A DNA stretch of 46,783 nucleotides, taken from NCBI RefSeq assembly GCF_013044505.1, contig NZ_JABERD010000066.1, forward strand, positions 1 to 46,783, given 5' to 3'. Both the position numbers and the translations under genes were made by a program. Within the stretch, counting starts at the first letter, position 1. Each line of letters starts with the position of its first letter. Under the pieces are notes generated by a model. That model did not search any database, was not told the origin of the DNA, and saw nothing but the letters and a program-made list of their open reading frames with translations. This stretch comes from Streptomyces sp. S3(2020). Lineage in GTDB: Bacteria; Actinomycetota; Actinomycetes; Streptomycetales; Streptomycetaceae. Below are positions 34,915 through 42,798 of the stretch, one piece after another.

Positions 34915-35583
34915 TCAGCGGGACTGCGGTCCCCGCCTCTGCGGCAGCGTCACCACCGACGCGTCACCCGGACCGGCCGGCGGCAGGCCCGCGACCTGGG
35001 CCAGCAGATCGCACCAGGCCGCCAGATGTCCCGCCGCGTCCGGTACACCGCCCAGACCCTCACGAGGCGTCCAGGACGCCCGGATCTCGATCTGCGAGGC
35101 GGCCGGACGCTCGGACAGACCACCGAAGTAGTGGGAGCTCGCACGCGTGACCGTGCCACTCGGCTCACCGCACGCCAGACCGCGCGCCTGGAGCGCACCC
35201 GTCAGCCACGACCAGCACACGTCGGGCAGCAGCGGGTCCGCCGCCATCTCCGGCTCCAGCTCCGCGCGCACCAGCGTCACCAGCCGGAACGTACCCCGCC
35301 AGGCGTCATGCCCGTCCGGGTCGTGCAGCAGCACCAGGCGGCCGTCGGCCAGATCCTGGTCGCCGTCGACGACCGCGGCTTCCAGCGCGTACGCGAAGGG
35401 CGCGAGCCGCTGCGGCGCGCGCGTCGGCTCCACCTCGATCTGCGGTCGCAGCCGGGCCGCCCTCAGTGCATCGACGGCCGCCCGGAAGGGCGGCGGAGCG
35501 TCACTGCTCGCATTCCGGTCCCCCTCCTTCGCGTCGTCCATCCCGCCAGCGCCGTCCGACAGTCGTCCCTGAGCCGCAGCCAT
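34915..35583 (-). CDS. DUF3000 family protein
   Basis: A 222-residue protein of the actinobacterial DUF3000 family, function unknown. The conserved part runs from FRAAVDALRAARLRPQIEVEPTRAPQRLAPFAYAL through GRLVLLHDPDGHDAWRGTFRLV and ends in AQVAGLPPAGPGDASVVTLP. There is no signal peptide or membrane segment. It is divergent from hemE, a constant neighbour in Streptomyces as far as I recall. TAATCT lies 6 nt before the ATG and no ribosome site is seen, which fits a leaderless message; an in-frame ATG at 35541 would remove 14 residues. Confidence 0.82.
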   Translation of the reverse strand: MAAAQGRLSDGAGGMDDAKEGDRNASSDAPPPFRAAVDALRAARLRPQIEVEPTRAPQRLAPFAYALEAAVVDGDQDLADGRLVLLHDPDGHDAWRGTFRLVTLVRAELEPEMAADPLLPDVCWSWLTGALQARGLACGEPSGTVTRASSHYFGGLSERPAASQIEIRASWTPREGLGGVPDAAGHLAAWCDLLAQVAGLPPAGPGDASVVTLPQRRGPQSR

Positions 35584-35589
35584 GCCGGA

Positions 35590-35595
35590 AGATTA
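35590..35595 (-). promoter_or_regulatory. -10 TAATCT of the DUF3000 gene
   Basis: On the minus strand TAATCT is followed by 6 nt and then the ATG at 35583. The spacing puts the transcription start at the start codon. Confidence 0.4.
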
Positions 35596-35670
35596 GGGGA
35601 ACCATGGCTCGCCGCGGGCCAGACACCCCGTGGCCCGGCGCGGGGGCCGCCGCGGATGCCGACCGGCGTC

Positions 35671-35699
35671 GATGACCGCCCCCGGCGCCGTGCGAGACT
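35671..35699 (+). promoter_or_regulatory. Candidate promoter of hemE
   Basis: GATGAC (35671-35676), 17 bp and GAGACT (35694-35699) stand 7 nt before the GTG of hemE. There is no ribosome site between, so hemE may be leaderless. Confidence 0.4.
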
Positions 35700-35706
35700 T
35701 TCCCCC

Positions 35707-36762
35707 GTGAGTGCCAACGAGAGCCAGCCGACCGCCACGTACGATTCCGCCTTCCTCAAGGCATGCAGGCGCGAGCCCGTGCCGCACACCCCGGTGTGGT
35801 TCATGCGGCAGGCCGGGCGCTCACTGCCGGAGTACCGCAAGGTCCGCGAGGGCGTCGGGATGCTCGAGTCCTGCATGCGGCCCGAGCTGGTCACCGAGAT
35901 CACCCTCCAGCCGGTGCGCCGGCACCAGGTGGACGCGGCGATCTACTTCAGCGACATCGTCGTCCCGCTCAAGGCCATCGGCATCGACCTCGACATCAAG
36001 CCCGGCGTCGGCCCGGTCGTCGAGAAGCCGATCCGCACCCGCGCCGACCTGGCCCAGCTGCGCGACCTCACACCGGAGGACGTCTCCTACGTCACCGAGG
36101 CGATCGGCCTGCTGACCGCCGAACTCGGCGCCACCCCGCTGATCGGTTTCGCGGGCGCGCCTTTCACCCTCGCGAGTTACCTCGTCGAGGGCGGCCCGTC
36201 GCGGACGTACGAGAACGCCAAGGCGATGATGTACGGCGACCCCGAGCTCTGGTCCGACCTGCTCGACCGTCTCGCGGAGATCACGGCCGCCTTCCTGAAG
36301 GTGCAGATCGAGGCGGGCGCCTCGGCGGTCCAGCTGTTCGACTCGTGGGCCGGCGCGCTCTCCCCGGCCGACTACACCAACTCGGTGATGCCGCACTCCG
36401 CCAAGGTCTTCGACGCGGTCGCCGGGTACGGAGTCCCGCGCATCCACTTCGGTGTCGGCACCGGTGAACTGCTCAGGCTGATGGGCGAGGCCGGCGCGGA
36501 CGTCGTCGGCGTCGACTGGCGCGTCCCGCTCGACGAGGCGGTCCGCCGCGTCGGCCCCGGCAAGGCGCTCCAGGGCAACCTCGACCCGACCGTCCTGTTC
36601 GCGGGCACGGCGGCCGTCGAGGCCAAGACCCGCGAGGTGCTGGACTCGGCGAAGGACCTCGAAGGCCATGTCTTCAACCTCGGCCACGGCGTGATGCCGT
36701 CCACCGACCCGGACGCGCTGACCCGGCTCGTGGAGTACGTCCACACGCGGACCGCCCGCTGA
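35707..36762 (+). CDS. hemE: Uroporphyrinogen decarboxylase
   Basis: A 351-residue enzyme that removes four carboxyl groups from uroporphyrinogen III to make coproporphyrinogen III. The signatures WFMRQAGRSLPEYR (N-terminal, substrate-binding arginines), YFSDIVVPLKAIG, GFAGAPFTLASYLVEGG and LFDSWAGALSP are all present. The length is normal. The GTG at 35707 starts the conserved region; the frame stays open far upstream to 34858, but that part lies over DUF3000. It acts just before HemY and HemQ, encoded about 4 kb further on. Its stop is 1 bp from the convergent rhomboid gene. Confidence 0.95.
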   Translation: MSANESQPTATYDSAFLKACRREPVPHTPVWFMRQAGRSLPEYRKVREGVGMLESCMRPELVTEITLQPVRRHQVDAAIYFSDIVVPLKAIGIDLDIKPGVGPVVEKPIRTRADLAQLRDLTPEDVSYVTEAIGLLTAELGATPLIGFAGAPFTLASYLVEGGPSRTYENAKAMMYGDPELWSDLLDRLAEITAAFLKVQIEAGASAVQLFDSWAGALSPADYTNSVMPHSAKVFDAVAGYGVPRIHFGVGTGELLRLMGEAGADVVGVDWRVPLDEAVRRVGPGKALQGNLDPTVLFAGTAAVEAKTREVLDSAKDLEGHVFNLGHGVMPSTDPDALTRLVEYVHTRTAR

Positions 36763-36763
36763 C

Positions 36764-37582
36764 CTACCAGCCGTGCCGGCGCCGCGCCTTCCTGCCGAAC
36801 AGCAGACCGCGCGGTTCCGGCGGCGGGGGCGTGCCCGCCCTGAGCGGCCAGGCGAGCAGCATGCCCGCGAGAAAGCCCACGATGTGCGCCGCGTACGCCA
36901 CGGTCCCGGCGTCCGAGACACCCTCGCCGGACGAGTACACCGCCTGGAGCACGAACCAGAAGCCCAGCACCAGCCAGGCCGGCAGCCTGAGCGGCAGGAA
37001 GATCAGGAACGGCACCAGGACCCACACCCTGGCCTTCGGATACAGCACCAGATAGGCGCCGAGCACTCCGGCGATGGCTCCCGACGCACCGATCAGGGGG
37101 TCGCCCGAGTCGTCGTTGAGGAGCGCGAAGCCGTACGACGCCGCGTAGCCGCAGACGACGTAGAACAGCGCGAACCGCACATGGCCCATGCGGTCCTCGA
37201 CGTTGTTGCCGAAGATCAGCAGGAAGAGCATGTTGCCCAGCAGGTGCAGCCAGCCGCCGTGCAGGAACATCGCGGTGAACACGGACAGCACGGGCGACTT
37301 GTCGTACGTCGGCGGGCCGACCACACAGCCCTGACCGCCCGGACCCACGTCACCGGTGGGGACCAGCCGGGGCAGCTGATGGTGGATCAACTCCTGCGGC
37401 ACCGCCGCGTAGTGATCCAGGAACGCCTGGAGATGGCAGAGCTGGGACAGGCCGCTGTCGCCCGCCACGGAGCCGGCCAGGCCGGGCATGTACAGGAAGA
37501 CCAGTACGTTCGCGGCGATCAGCGCGTACGTCACCACGGGGGTGCGGCGCACCGGGTTCACGTCATGGACGGGGATGACCAC
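36764..37582 (-). CDS. Rhomboid-family intramembrane serine protease
   Basis: A 272-residue polytopic rhomboid protease that cleaves substrates within the membrane. The dyad is S167 (IGASGAIAG) and H233 (AAHIVGFLAG), with H108, H113 and N117 in HGGWLHLLGN giving the oxyanion site. About seven membrane segments are visible. Between the first two, an exposed loop of about 65 residues (about 36-100) contains C49 and C86, which may form a disulfide. The tail is basic. The GTG at 37582 lacks a clear ribosome site; an in-frame GTG at 37561 is an alternative. It is convergent with hemE. Confidence 0.9.
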   Translation of the reverse strand: MVIPVHDVNPVRRTPVVTYALIAANVLVFLYMPGLAGSVAGDSGLSQLCHLQAFLDHYAAVPQELIHHQLPRLVPTGDVGPGGQGCVVGPPTYDKSPVLSVFTAMFLHGGWLHLLGNMLFLLIFGNNVEDRMGHVRFALFYVVCGYAASYGFALLNDDSGDPLIGASGAIAGVLGAYLVLYPKARVWVLVPFLIFLPLRLPAWLVLGFWFVLQAVYSSGEGVSDAGTVAYAAHIVGFLAGMLLAWPLRAGTPPPPEPRGLLFGRKARRRHGW

Positions 37583-37719
37583 AAGGAAGTAGTGCCCGGG
37601 ATGCCGTCGGCGAATCGGTGAACGCCGGTACGCGCGCGTGCGTATGACTCCTCAACCGCCCGCGGCACGGGGAAGGCGGGTCGCGCGCAGCAAACCTGAG
37701 TAAACGTGAGGAACAGGCG

Positions 37720-38040
37720 ATGAACGACCGAGTTACTCCTCCGATCCATGCGCTGCCGGACGGCGAGGCGGAAGTCTCCGTCGTGCTGCGGCTGCCGTGG
37801 GAAGACGTGGCCCGGCTGGGCCAGGACGCGGGGCGGCTCGCCTCGCAGATGCAGCGGCCCGTGACCCTCGACGAGGCGGTGAGCCACCGGCTGCGGTCGA
37901 CCCGGCCCGCCGCCCACGCGAAACCGGCGGGGGAGCAGCCGGCCGCGGTGGCCCCGAGCGCCTCCGTCTCCTCCCTGCCACCCCGCCCGCCCGCCGACCA
38001 GGCCCGGCAGGCCATCGAACGGATCAACGGCTCGGCATGA
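37720..38040 (+). CDS. Hypothetical small protein, 106 residues
   Basis: I do not recognise this protein. An ordered N-terminal part (about 10-60: EAEVSVVLRLPWEDVARLGQDAGRLASQMQRPVTLDEAVSHRL) looks like a strand followed by two helices, then an Ala/Pro-rich linker and a short C-terminal helix (PADQARQAIERING). No signal peptide or membrane segment is seen. GAGGA precedes the ATG at 37720. It is divergent from the rhomboid gene (137 bp) and convergent with the flavoprotein gene (12 bp). Codon use matches its neighbours, so it is likely a real gene. Confidence 0.6.
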   Translation: MNDRVTPPIHALPDGEAEVSVVLRLPWEDVARLGQDAGRLASQMQRPVTLDEAVSHRLRSTRPAAHAKPAGEQPAAVAPSASVSSLPPRPPADQARQAIERINGSA

Positions 38041-38052
38041 GCCCCCAGGCCC

Positions 38053-39438
38053 TCAGGAGGCCCGCACTTTGAGTGCCGCCTTGCGGGCCGCCACCAGTAC
38101 CGGGTCCCACACAGGGCTGAACGGTGGGGCGTAGCCCAGGTCCAGGGCCGTCATCGCCTCCACCGTCATCCCGGCCGTCAACGCCACCGCCGCGATGTCC
38201 ACCCGCTTGCCCGCGCCCTCCCTCCCGACGATCTGCACACCGAGGAGCCGCCCCGTGCGGCGCTCGGCGAGCATCTTCACCGTCATGGGGGAGGCGCCGG
38301 GGTAGTAGCCCGCGCGGGACGTGGACTCGATCGTGACCGTCACGAACTGGAGCCCCGCCCTGCGCGCGTCCTTCTCCCGCAGACCCGTGCGGGCGATCTC
38401 CAGATCGCACACCTTGCTCACCGCCGTGCCGACCACACCCGGGAAGGTCGCGTAACCGCCGCCCACGTTCGCGCCGATGACCTGGCCGTGCTTGTTGGCG
38501 TGGGTGCCGAGCGCGATGTGCCGTTCCTGGCCGGAGACCAGATCGAGGACCTCCACACAGTCGCCGCCCGCCCAGATGTTCTCGTGGCCGCGCACCCGCA
38601 TGGCCAGGTCGGTCAGGAGCCCGTCGTGCTGCCCCACGGGCAGGCCCGCCGCCCTGGCCAGCGAGGTCTCCGGGCGTACGCCGATGCCCAGCACCACCAC
38701 GTCCGCCGGATACTCGGCGTCCTCCGTGGCCACCGCGCGCACCCGGCCGTCCTCGCCGGTCAGGACCTTGGTGACCCCGGCGCCGTTGACCATGGTGATC
38801 CCCAGGCCCTCCATCGCCTCGTGCACCAGGCGGCCCATGTCCGCGTCGAGCGTGGACATCGGCTCGCTGCCGCGGTTGACGACGGTCACCTCGTAGCCCC
38901 GGTTGATGAGGGCCTCGGCCATCTCCACGCCGATGTAGCCGGCGCCGACCACCACCGCCCTGCGGCCACGCGTGCGTGCCAGCGTGTCGAGCAGGGCCTG
39001 CCCGTCGTCCAGGGTCTGCACGCCGTGCACACCCGGTGCGTCGGCCCCCGGCATGTCCGGGCGGATCGGGCGGGCGCCGGTCGCGATCACCAGCTTGTCG
39101 TACGACGTCCAGGACTCGGCCCCCGAATCGACGTCACGCGCGCGTACCCGCTGTCCGGCCACGTCGATCTCCACGACCTCCGTGCGCATGCGCAGATCGA
39201 TGCCCCGGGCCCGGTGCTCCTGCGGTGTCCGCGCGATCAGTTCGTCGCGTTCCTCGACATCACCGCCCACCCAGTACGGGATGCCGCAGGCCGAGTACGA
39301 GGTGAAGTGCCCCCGCTCGAACGCCACGATCTCCAGCTCCCCGGGCCCCTTCAGCCGCCGCGCCTGCGACGCCGCGGACATCCCCGCGGCGTCGCCACCG
39401 ATCACGACCAGCCGTTCCTTCGCAGCGCTCATGCTCAT
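38053..39438 (-). CDS. CoA-disulfide reductase-like FAD/NAD(P) oxidoreductase
   Basis: A 461-residue two-dinucleotide-domain flavoprotein. The FAD motif is VVIGGDAAGMSAA (11-23), the NAD(P) motif VVVGAGYIGVEMAEAL, and the second FAD motif ENIWAGGDCVE. The single catalytic cysteine C51 in SYSACGIPYW places it with CoA-disulfide reductases and NADH oxidases/peroxidases; no rhodanese domain is fused. CoA is not the main thiol of actinobacteria, so the true substrate is open. TAGCGT lies 6 nt before the ATG at 39438 and there is no ribosome site, suggesting a leaderless start; a second ATG two codons in is possible. Confidence 0.87.
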   Translation of the reverse strand: MSMSAAKERLVVIGGDAAGMSAASQARRLKGPGELEIVAFERGHFTSYSACGIPYWVGGDVEERDELIARTPQEHRARGIDLRMRTEVVEIDVAGQRVRARDVDSGAESWTSYDKLVIATGARPIRPDMPGADAPGVHGVQTLDDGQALLDTLARTRGRRAVVVGAGYIGVEMAEALINRGYEVTVVNRGSEPMSTLDADMGRLVHEAMEGLGITMVNGAGVTKVLTGEDGRVRAVATEDAEYPADVVVLGIGVRPETSLARAAGLPVGQHDGLLTDLAMRVRGHENIWAGGDCVEVLDLVSGQERHIALGTHANKHGQVIGANVGGGYATFPGVVGTAVSKVCDLEIARTGLREKDARRAGLQFVTVTIESTSRAGYYPGASPMTVKMLAERRTGRLLGVQIVGREGAGKRVDIAAVALTAGMTVEAMTALDLGYAPPFSPVWDPVLVAARKAALKVRAS

Positions 39439-39444
39439 GCGAAC

Positions 39445-39450
39445 ACGCTA
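39445..39450 (-). promoter_or_regulatory. -10 TAGCGT of the flavoprotein gene
   Basis: On the minus strand TAGCGT is 6 nt before the ATG at 39438, within the 27-bp gap to the DUF4349 gene. This would give the flavoprotein its own leaderless message. Confidence 0.4.
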
Positions 39451-39465
39451 CGAGGGCAGGGCATT

Positions 39466-40452
39466 TCAGTCCTGCTCACCCTGCTCCTCGGTGCGTCCCG
39501 GCCGCGGGGCCGGACGGGCCGTCGGGAGCGGGCCGAGCGCGGTCGAGGCGCCCGCGGGGGCCGGGCGCCGGGGCAGGCGGGGGCGTACCCAGCGCAGCCA
39601 GATCAGCAGGATCAGGGCCAGCACCGCGGCGAAGGGGAGAACCGCGGCCAGGGCGACCACGATCCAGCGCAGCATCGACACGAACGCGCCCCAGCCGCCC
39701 GCCAGCGCGTCCAGGACCCCCGGGTCGTCGTCCTCGGCGGCCTTCGCCACCGGCTTCTCGGACAGGGACAGGGTGATCGTGGCCAGGCTCGTGCGGTCCT
39801 TCAGGGACGCCTGCCGGGCGAGCAGCGCCTCCAGGTCGGCCTGACGCGTGCTCAGCTCACCCTCCAGGGTGACCACGTCGCTCAGCCTGGTCGCCTGGTC
39901 CATCAGCTCCCGGATCCGGGCCACGCTCGCGCGCTGCGTCTTGATGCGGCTCTCCACGTCCACGACCTGCTCGGTGACGTCCTGCGCCTTCGCCGTACGC
40001 TCCAGCAGCTTGCCCGAGCCCTCCAGCTCGGCCAGGACGTCGGCGTACCGGTCGACGGGCACCCGCAGGGTCACCTGAGTCTCCTCGGCGCCCCCCTCGT
40101 CGCGGAACGTGGACTCCTTGCCGACGTAGCCGCCCGCGTTCTCGGTGCTGGTACGGGCCGCCGCCAGCGCCTTCGGTACGTCCTTGACCTGCACGGTCAG
40201 TTCGGCGGTGCGGATGATGTGGCTCGTCGGGAGCGTGGGCGCGGTGGTGGCCTGCCTGCCGCCCCCGCCCGCGTCCTCCGCGGCGGCGGCGCCGGGAGCG
40301 GCCTCCCTCGCCTGCGACTTGGCGGCGTCCGAGTCGCCGGAGGAGCTGCCGCTGTCGTCCCCCGCGCCGGTGCAGCCGGTCAGGACGAGGCCGGCGGCCA
40401 GGAGGAGCCCGGCCAGAGCCTGGACCGGTCGTACGGAGCGTCGTGCGCGCAT
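39466..40452 (-). CDS. DUF4349 lipoprotein
   Basis: A 328-residue membrane-anchored protein. A signal peptide ends in lipobox LTGC (C27), followed by a Ser/Ala/Gly-rich linker. The DUF4349 domain (about 75-235) starts with IIRTAELTVQVKDVPKALAAA, contains a coiled-coil region (VDVESRIKTQRASVARIRELMDQATRLSDVVTLEGELS) and is followed by a membrane segment near 255-285 and a basic, Pro-rich tail facing the cytoplasm. Function unknown. It lies upstream of the flavoprotein gene in the same direction with 27 bp between. Confidence 0.85.
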   Translation of the reverse strand: MRARRSVRPVQALAGLLLAAGLVLTGCTGAGDDSGSSSGDSDAAKSQAREAAPGAAAAEDAGGGGRQATTAPTLPTSHIIRTAELTVQVKDVPKALAAARTSTENAGGYVGKESTFRDEGGAEETQVTLRVPVDRYADVLAELEGSGKLLERTAKAQDVTEQVVDVESRIKTQRASVARIRELMDQATRLSDVVTLEGELSTRQADLEALLARQASLKDRTSLATITLSLSEKPVAKAAEDDDPGVLDALAGGWGAFVSMLRWIVVALAAVLPFAAVLALILLIWLRWVRPRLPRRPAPAGASTALGPLPTARPAPRPGRTEEQGEQD

Positions 40453-40609
40453 GGGCCTACCCCCGAGGGTCGTGACGGACTGACGCTTCTTCGACGCCGG
40501 GACGCACCGGAACGTTGGAGCGGAACGATCCCGATGCGGTCACGGTCAGGACTCGGACGGGCCATATGGCCCTGGCCGGACTGTCGGTGGCGTCTGAGAG
40601 GGTGGAGCC

Positions 40610-42061
40610 ATGAGCGGATCAGGTACGGCGGAGCACGTCGTCGTCATCGGAGCCGGGATCGCGGGCCTCGCCGCCGCGCACCGGCTGATTCAGCGCGGGG
40701 CACGGGTGACCGTCCTGGAGGCGTCCGGCCGTGTCGGCGGCAAGCTGCTGCCCGGCGAGATCGCCGGGGCGCGCGTGGACCTCGGGGCGGAGTCGATGCT
40801 GGCGCGCAGACCCGAGGCGATCGCCCTCGCCCGCGAGGTGGGCCTCGACAGCCGCCTCCAGCCGCCGGCCACCGCGACCGCCTCGATCTGGACCCGCGGC
40901 GCCCTGCGCCCCATGCCCAAGGGCCATGTGATGGGCGTCCCCGGCACCGCGGCCGCCCTGTCCGGCGTCCTGTCCGACGAAGGCCTCGCCCGTATCGAAC
41001 GCGACGCAGACCTGCCGCGCACGGAGGTCGGCGACGACGTGGCGGTGGGCGCGTACGTGGCCGAGCGCCTCGGCCGCGAGGTCGTCGACCGGCTCATCGA
41101 GCCCCTCCTCGGCGGGGTCTACGCCGGTGACGCGTACCGCATCTCGATGCGCTCGGCCGTCCCGCAGCTCTTCCAGGTCGCCAGGACCCACACGTCGTTG
41201 ACGGAGGGCGTCCGCGAGATCCAGGCGAAGGCCGCCGCCAACCAGCAGACCGGGCCCGTCTTCATGGGCATCGAGGGAGGTGTGGGCAGTCTGCCGCTCG
41301 CGGTCGCCGAGTCGGTACGCGCGCGTGGCGGCGAGATCCTCACCGACACCCCCGTGACCGAACTCCGGCGTGAGGGAGGCGAGGGCTGGCGGGTCGTCGC
41401 CGGGGACCGCGTCCTGCACGCCGATTCCGTCGTCGTCGCCGTCCCCGCACCCGCGGCCGCGCGGCTTCTGCGCACCGAGGCCCCCGAGGCCGCCACCGAC
41501 CTCGCCGCCATCGAATACGCCTCCATGGCCCTGATCACCCTCGCCTACCGCCGCGCCGACACCGCCCTCCCGGCGGGCAGCGGCTTCCTCGTGCCGCCGG
41601 TCGACGGGCGCACCATCAAGGCGTCCACGTTCGCCTCCCAGAAGTGGGGCTGGATCGCCGACCGGAACCCCGACGTCGTCGTCCTGCGCACCTCCGTCGG
41701 CCGCTACGGCGAGACGGCGATCCTGGAGCGCGAGGACACCGAACTCGTCGACGTCTCCCGGCACGACCTCAAGGAGGCCACCGGCCTCGACGCGCGCCCC
41801 CTCGAAACCCGCGTCACCCGCTGGACCGACGGCCTGCCCCAGTACCCCGTCGGCCACCACACCCGCGTGGCCCGCGTCCGCGAGCACATCGGCAAGCTCC
41901 CGGGCCTCGCGGTGTGCGGAGCGCAGTACGACGGCGTCGGCATCCCGGCGTGCGTCGCGAGCGCCTACGCGGCGGTGGACCAGGTGTACGGCGACGACCG
42001 CGGTGTGCAGGAGCTCACCGCCGACCCGGTGCAGAGTCTGCACGGAGGAGCAGGAGAATAA
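40610..42061 (+). CDS. hemY: Coproporphyrinogen/protoporphyrinogen oxidase, HemY type
   Basis: A 483-residue FAD enzyme with the dinucleotide motif VVIGAGIAGLAAAHRL at the N-terminus and the flavin-end motif AQYDGVGIPACVASAYAA near the C-terminus. In actinobacteria this oxygen-dependent enzyme works chiefly on coproporphyrinogen III (six-electron oxidation to coproporphyrin III), in the coproporphyrin-dependent haem route (also named CgoX). GGTGGAG precedes the ATG at 40610. hemQ, which carries out the last step of the same route, starts 5 bp downstream, so they are cotranscribed. Confidence 0.93.
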   Translation: MSGSGTAEHVVVIGAGIAGLAAAHRLIQRGARVTVLEASGRVGGKLLPGEIAGARVDLGAESMLARRPEAIALAREVGLDSRLQPPATATASIWTRGALRPMPKGHVMGVPGTAAALSGVLSDEGLARIERDADLPRTEVGDDVAVGAYVAERLGREVVDRLIEPLLGGVYAGDAYRISMRSAVPQLFQVARTHTSLTEGVREIQAKAAANQQTGPVFMGIEGGVGSLPLAVAESVRARGGEILTDTPVTELRREGGEGWRVVAGDRVLHADSVVVAVPAPAAARLLRTEAPEAATDLAAIEYASMALITLAYRRADTALPAGSGFLVPPVDGRTIKASTFASQKWGWIADRNPDVVVLRTSVGRYGETAILEREDTELVDVSRHDLKEATGLDARPLETRVTRWTDGLPQYPVGHHTRVARVREHIGKLPGLAVCGAQYDGVGIPACVASAYAAVDQVYGDDRGVQELTADPVQSLHGGAGE

Positions 42062-42066
42062 GGACC

Positions 42067-42798
42067 ATGAGCAACGAAGCCCCCACCCCCGAGGCCGGCC
42101 GGATCCCGAACAAGGGCAAGCTGGCCAAGGACCTCAACGAGGTCATCCGCTACACGCTCTGGTCCGTCTTCAAGCTGAAGGACGTGCTCCCCGAGGACCG
42201 CGCGGGCTACGCCGACGAGGTCCAGGAGCTGTTCGACCAGCTCGCCGCCAAGGACGTCACCGTCCGCGGCACCTACGACGTGTCCGGGCTGCGCGCCGAC
42301 GCCGACCTCATGATCTGGTGGCACGCGGAGACCGCCGACCAGCTCCAGGAGGCGTACAACCTCTTCCGCCGCACCAAGCTCGGCCGCGCGCTGGAGCCGG
42401 TGTGGTCGAACATGGCGCTGCACCGCCCCGCCGAGTTCAACCGCTCGCACATCCCGGCGTTCCTCGCCGACGAGACGCCGCGCAACTACATCAGCGTCTA
42501 CCCCTTCGTGCGGTCCTACGACTGGTACCTGCTGCCCGACGAGGACCGCCGCCGCATGCTCGCCGACCACGGCAAGATGGCCCGCGGCTACCCGGACGTC
42601 CGCGCCAACACGGTCGCCTCGTTCTCGCTCGGCGACTACGAGTGGCTGCTGGCCTTCGAGGCCGACGAGCTGTACCGCATCGTCGACCTCATGCGCCATC
42701 TGCGTGCGTCCGAGGCCCGTATGCACGTCCGCGAGGAGGTCCCGTTCTACACGGGCCGCCGCAAGGAGATCGCGGAGCTGGTCGCGGGCCTCGCCTGA
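42067..42798 (+). CDS. hemQ: Coproheme decarboxylase (HemQ/ChdC)
   Basis: A 243-residue chlorite-dismutase-fold enzyme that decarboxylates coproheme to haem b, the final step of the coproporphyrin-dependent pathway. By alignment in the head with the Corynebacterium enzyme, the distal H128 (RSHIPAFL), catalytic Y145 (SVYPFVRS) and proximal haem ligand H168 (LADHGKMA) are all present at a constant offset of 10. The start is the ATG at 42067, with GGAGGAG before it inside the end of hemY. A longer frame to 41644 lies over hemY. Its stop abuts the stop of the convergent hydrolase gene. Confidence 0.95.
   Translation: MSNEAPTPEAGRIPNKGKLAKDLNEVIRYTLWSVFKLKDVLPEDRAGYADEVQELFDQLAAKDVTVRGTYDVSGLRADADLMIWWHAETADQLQEAYNLFRRTKLGRALEPVWSNMALHRPAEFNRSHIPAFLADETPRNYISVYPFVRSYDWYLLPDEDRRRMLADHGKMARGYPDVRANTVASFSLGDYEWLLAFEADELYRIVDLMRHLRASEARMHVREEVPFYTGRRKEIAELVAGLA

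Noticed and set aside
34858..35706. Upstream extension of the hemE frame
   Set aside because: It runs opposite DUF3000 and has no similarity; hemE starts at 35707.
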